This document shows positions 6,929 to 9,183 of a stretch of DNA of 9,183 nt, one piece after another. Below the pieces are notes generated by a model. It saw nothing but the letters and a program-made list of their open reading frames with translations, did no database searches and was not told the DNA's origin. Source of the stretch: Oscillospiraceae bacterium (lineage in GTDB: Bacteria > Bacillota > Clostridia > Oscillospirales > Oscillospiraceae); NCBI GenBank assembly GCA_902802215.1, contig CADCLH010000069.1, positions 1 through 9,183 of the forward strand, in the 5' to 3' direction. Each line of letters opens with the position of its first letter. Position 1 is the stretch's first letter. A program made the position numbers and the translations under genes.

Positions 6929-6980
6929 GAATTTGAGTCGTTTCCCTCGCCATCACAACGAAAGGTCACAGAGAGAAAAC

Positions 6981-7727
6981 ATGCTGGAACTGAAAAACGT
7001 CACCTTCGGCGTCGAAGACGCGGACAGCACCCGGGAGATCATCCGCGGCGTCAGCTTCGTCGTCCCCGACGAGCAATTCGTCGTCATCACCGGCCCCAAC
7101 GGCGGCGGCAAATCCACGCTGGCCCGCCTGATCATGGGCATCGAGAAGCCCTCGTCCGGGCAGATCCTGCTCGACGGGCAGGACGTCACAGAGCTCGGCA
7201 TCACCGAGCGCGCGCGCCTCGGCATCAGCTTCGCGTTGCAGCAGCCCGTGCGCTTCAAGGGCATCCGGGTCGTCGACCTGCTGCGTCTGGCGGCGGGCCG
7301 GGACCTGTCCGTCGGCGACGCCTGCGAATACCTCTCCGCGGTCGGCCTCTGCGCGCGCGACTACATCAACCGCGAGGTCAACGCCAGCCTCTCCGGCGGC
7401 GAGATGAAGCGCATCGAGATCGCCACCGTTCTGGCCCGCGGCACCACGCTCTCCGTCTTCGACGAGCCGGAGGCGGGCATCGACCTGTGGAGCTTCCAGA
7501 GCCTCATCCAGGTCTTCGAGAACATGCAGAAGCGCGCCCACGCCTCCATCCTCATCATCTCCCATCAGGAGCGCATCCTCAACATCGCCGACACCATCAT
7601 CCTGCTCGCCGACGGGCAGGTGCGCGCCCAGGGCGGCAAGGACGAGATCCTGCCCGAGCTTCTCAAGAGCACCGTCCCCGTCACCTGCAACCGCATTCTG
7701 GAAGGAGGCGCCGCCCATGCTGACTGA
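6981..7727 (+). CDS. sufC: SufC-type Fe-S cluster assembly ATPase
   Basis: This 248-residue ABC-type ATPase is the usual SufC size. It drives Fe-S cluster building on a SufB/SufD-type scaffold in the cytoplasm and is not a transporter. Motifs seen: Walker A GPNGGGKST at 38-46, Q-loop FALQQP around 84-89, signature LSGGE at 137-141, Walker B LSVFDEPEAGID at 157-168, and switch histidine in ISHQE at 193-197. The combination of FDEPEAGIDLWS and LSGGEMKRIEIA fits SufC rather than an importer subunit. I start at the ATG at 6981, where the SufC fold begins (MLELKNVTFGV). A longer reading from 6933 adds 16 residues without family likeness. The ribosome site is modest (GAGAG just upstream). The gene is the first of a two-gene operon and overlaps sufB by 11 bases. 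Confidence 0.93.
   Translation: MLELKNVTFGVEDADSTREIIRGVSFVVPDEQFVVITGPNGGGKSTLARLIMGIEKPSSGQILLDGQDVTELGITERARLGISFALQQPVRFKGIRVVDLLRLAAGRDLSVGDACEYLSAVGLCARDYINREVNASLSGGEMKRIEIATVLARGTTLSVFDEPEAGIDLWSFQSLIQVFENMQKRAHASILIISHQERILNIADTIILLADGQVRAQGGKDEILPELLKSTVPVTCNRILEGGAAHAD
7702..7708 (+). promoter_or_regulatory. Strong ribosome binding site of the SufB-like gene
   Basis: AAGGAGG lies inside the 3' end of sufC, 8 bases before the ATG at 7717. It fixes the start of the downstream gene and is much stronger than the site ahead of sufC, so scaffold protein may be made in excess of the ATPase. Confidence 0.7.
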
Positions 7728-8637
7728 GATCCAGAAGCAGCTTCTGGCCGAGATCGCCGATCTGCACAAGGTGCCCGAGGGCGCCTACAACATCCGCGCC
7801 AACGGCGAGGCCGCCGGGCGCAACTCCACCGCCAACATCGAGATCACGTCCAAGACCGACAAGCCCGGCATCGACATCACCATCCGGCCCGGCACCAAAA
7901 ACGAGAGCGTCCACATCCCGGTCGTGCTCAGCCAGAGCGGGCTGAAGGAGGTCGTGTACAACGACTTCTTCGTCGGCGACGGCTGCGACGTGGTGATCGT
8001 GGCGGGCTGCGGCATCTCCAACTGCGGCGATCAGGACTCGGCCCACGACGGCGTGCACTGCTTCCACATCGGCAAAAACTGCCGCGTGAAGTACGTCGAA
8101 AAGCACTACGGCGAGGGCACCGGCCGCGGCAAGCGCATCATGAACCCCCGTACCGAGGTCTATATCGGCGAGGGCAGCAGCGTCGAGATGGAGATGGTGC
8201 AGATCAAGGGCGTGGACGACACGAAGCGCGACACGCTCGCAAGGCTCTCCGCGGGCGCGCGGCTCGTGGTGCACGAGCGCCTGATGACCCACGGCGACCA
8301 GCGCGCCGAGAGCGTCTACACCGTCGAGCTCAACGGCGACGATTCCAGCGCGGACGTGGTCTCCCGCTCGGTCGCGCGCGACCGGAGCCGGCAGGTCTAC
8401 CGCTCGCGCATCGCGGGCAACGCCCTCAGCTCGGGCCATACCGAGTGCGACGCGATCATCATGGACGCCGCCAAGGTCCTCGCCATCCCGGAGCTCGAGG
8501 CCAACTGCCTCGACGCGGCCCTGATCCACGAGGCCGCCATCGGCAAGATCGCGGGCGACCAGATCGTCAAGCTCATGACCCTCGGTCTGACCGAGAGCGA
8601 GGCCGAGGAGCAGATCATCAACGGCTTTCTGCGGTGA
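7717..8637 (+). CDS. sufB: SufB/SufD-family Fe-S scaffold (minimal SmsB-like)
   Basis: This 306-residue protein is far shorter than classical SufB (about 470-500) and fits the short scaffold of minimal SufBC/SmsCB systems, where one protein replaces the SufB-SufD pair. The C-terminal part carries the SufB signature: GHTECDAIIMD with cysteine 244, and LIHEAAIGKIAGDQIVKL with His271-Glu272. By position these match the cysteine and His/Glu that matter for cluster assembly in E. coli SufB. The middle is the repeating beta-helix type seen in the family. The N-terminal half has a cysteine- and histidine-rich patch at about 90-122 (AGCGISNCG, then HDGVHCFHIGKNC) that may help hold metal. It overlaps sufC by 11 bases and probably forms a complex with it. 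No cysteine desulfurase or SufU gene is present in the window, so sulfur must come from elsewhere. Confidence 0.92.
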   Translation: MLTEIQKQLLAEIADLHKVPEGAYNIRANGEAAGRNSTANIEITSKTDKPGIDITIRPGTKNESVHIPVVLSQSGLKEVVYNDFFVGDGCDVVIVAGCGISNCGDQDSAHDGVHCFHIGKNCRVKYVEKHYGEGTGRGKRIMNPRTEVYIGEGSSVEMEMVQIKGVDDTKRDTLARLSAGARLVVHERLMTHGDQRAESVYTVELNGDDSSADVVSRSVARDRSRQVYRSRIAGNALSSGHTECDAIIMDAAKVLAIPELEANCLDAALIHEAAIGKIAGDQIVKLMTLGLTESEAEEQIINGFLR

Positions 8638-8656
8638 AAAGGCCGCAAGATCGAAT

Positions 8657-8706
8657 ACCGCCGGACGGCGGCTCTTTTCGGAGCTGCCGTCCGGCGGTCT
8701 TTCTCC
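8657..8706 (+). terminator. Intrinsic terminator of the suf operon
   Basis: A 19-base-pair stem (8657-8675 with 8680-8698) closes on the four-base loop TTTC. The outer 13 pairs, beginning ACCGCCGGACGGC, are perfect, and the inner part has two G-T wobble pairs. The short T-rich stretch CTTTCT follows. It begins 20 bases after the sufB stop and separates the operon from the next gene. The T run is weak, but the stem is very stable. Confidence 0.8.
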
Positions 8707-8841
8707 GTTCACAAAGCTTTCCCGGAACGTTTAAAAAACCTTGTTGGTTTGTTCATGCCAGCGTCACAAATATCCGCTATGCTGTCGCCGTAATCCAAAG
8801 GAAAGAGCAACAGCTCCCTCCCCCGCAAAGAAGGTATTGAC

Positions 8842-9183
8842 ATGACGTTCGACGATCTGTTCGACGACGAAGAGAAAACCCCGGTCAGCGACAGCCAGCC
8901 CACTCAGGGCGAGCAGACCGACAGGGTCAACGGGGAATACCACTACAAAAACGGCTATACCCAACGCATCTACTCCGACGCGCATTACGTCCGCGCGGAC
9001 GAGACCACGGTCCCGCCCCGCTACTACACGCCCCCCGAAAAGCCGCAGAAGGAGAGCAGAGCCTCTTCCAAGAAGAAGGGCGTCGGCCTCGGCGCGATGA
9101 TCGCCGCGTGCCTGATCTGCGCGCTGCTCGGCGGTCTCGGCGGCGGCGCTCTCGTCGGAACCGTGATGGATTCCCGGGTCTCC
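8842..9183 (+). CDS. Membrane-anchored protein, probable HtrA-like serine protease, C-terminus outside window
   Basis: The first 114 residues are visible. They begin with an acidic segment (MTFDDLFDDEEK) and continue with a polar, tyrosine- and proline-rich stretch (GEYHYKNGYTQRIYSD, then PPRYYTPPEKP). A basic patch, SSKKKG, leads into one glycine/alanine-rich membrane helix at about 81-107. This layout, a cytoplasmic tail with a Y-H-Y motif followed by a GGLGGG-type helix, is typical of membrane-tethered HtrA/DegP proteases of Clostridia, which cleave misfolded envelope proteins. The protease and PDZ domains would lie beyond the edge, so this is an inference from the N-terminus. An AAGAAGG site lies 7 bases before the ATG. 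The 135-base spacer after the terminator must hold the promoter, but I see only weak candidates, such as TATGCT at 8778 without a good -35. Confidence 0.55.
   Translation, partial: MTFDDLFDDEEKTPVSDSQPTQGEQTDRVNGEYHYKNGYTQRIYSDAHYVRADETTVPPRYYTPPEKPQKESRASSKKKGVGLGAMIAACLICALLGGLGGGALVGTVMDSRVS

Noticed and set aside
6923..6951. A minus-strand promoter using the mirror-image TATAAT of the palindrome
   Set aside because: At 16-18 bases upstream there is only GC-rich sequence with no resemblance to a -35 box, and no minus-strand gene would be served.
5362..6969. Minus-strand reading frame of 535 codons antisense to the lipoprotein
   Set aside because: It runs through the divergent promoter region and the suf promoter, and its sequence is low-complexity Val/Ala/Gly/Arg. 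The plus strand has a perfect signal peptide and lipobox.
7681..8712. Minus-strand reading frame of 343 codons antisense to sufB
   Set aside because: It crosses the terminator hairpin and is antisense to an unmistakable SufB-family gene.

Overview
The window is strongly GC-rich (judged by eye), densely coded bacterial chromosome. Clean Shine-Dalgarno sites, short overlaps between neighbouring genes, a small BspA-like leucine-rich-repeat protein, a DUF4230 protein and a two-gene SufC/SufB operon all suggest an anaerobic Firmicute. A GC-rich gut-type Clostridium relative (Oscillospirales-like) is most likely. That placement is inference; there is no rRNA or marker gene to prove it.

Left half (1-5324), all on the minus strand, so transcription runs right to left. 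The order is a DUF4230 membrane-anchored protein (5324-4614), a five-helix membrane protein (4617-3775, 4-base overlap), then after a 49-base gap a leucine-rich-repeat protein (3725-2736), a VWA-like/metallopeptidase-fold protein (2733-1372) and a MoxR-type AAA+ ATPase (1358 to beyond the left edge). The last three form a tight cassette. A MoxR ATPase next to a VWA protein is a classic pairing thought to remodel or activate a client, and the LRR protein may be the client or an adaptor. The first two genes look like a separate envelope module in the same transcription unit. A good sigma-A-type promoter lies at 5365-5393.

Divergent spacer (5325-5418) and right half, all on the plus strand. A secreted lipoprotein of unknown function (5419-6876) is read away from the DUF4230 gene. 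Directly after its stop codon is a near-consensus promoter (6877-6904) whose -10 box forms the left end of a 30-bp perfect palindrome (6899-6928). This promoter reads into sufC (6981-7727) and an overlapping sufB/sufD-like gene (7717-8637). Together they encode a minimal Fe-S cluster assembly machine of the SmsCB/SufBC type, with no SufD, SufS or SufU gene beside it. A strong hairpin terminator follows (8657-8706). The window ends inside a gene (8842 onward) for a protein with an acidic cytoplasmic N-terminus and one membrane helix, resembling the start of an HtrA-like serine protease.

The most interesting items are the palindrome overlapping the suf promoter, the minimal suf operon itself, and the LRR-VWA-MoxR cassette, whose VWA protein has lost the catalytic glutamate of its metallopeptidase-like motif. 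No RNA genes, insertion sequences, CRISPR arrays or attachment sites were seen. No gene-free stretch exceeds about 205 bases.
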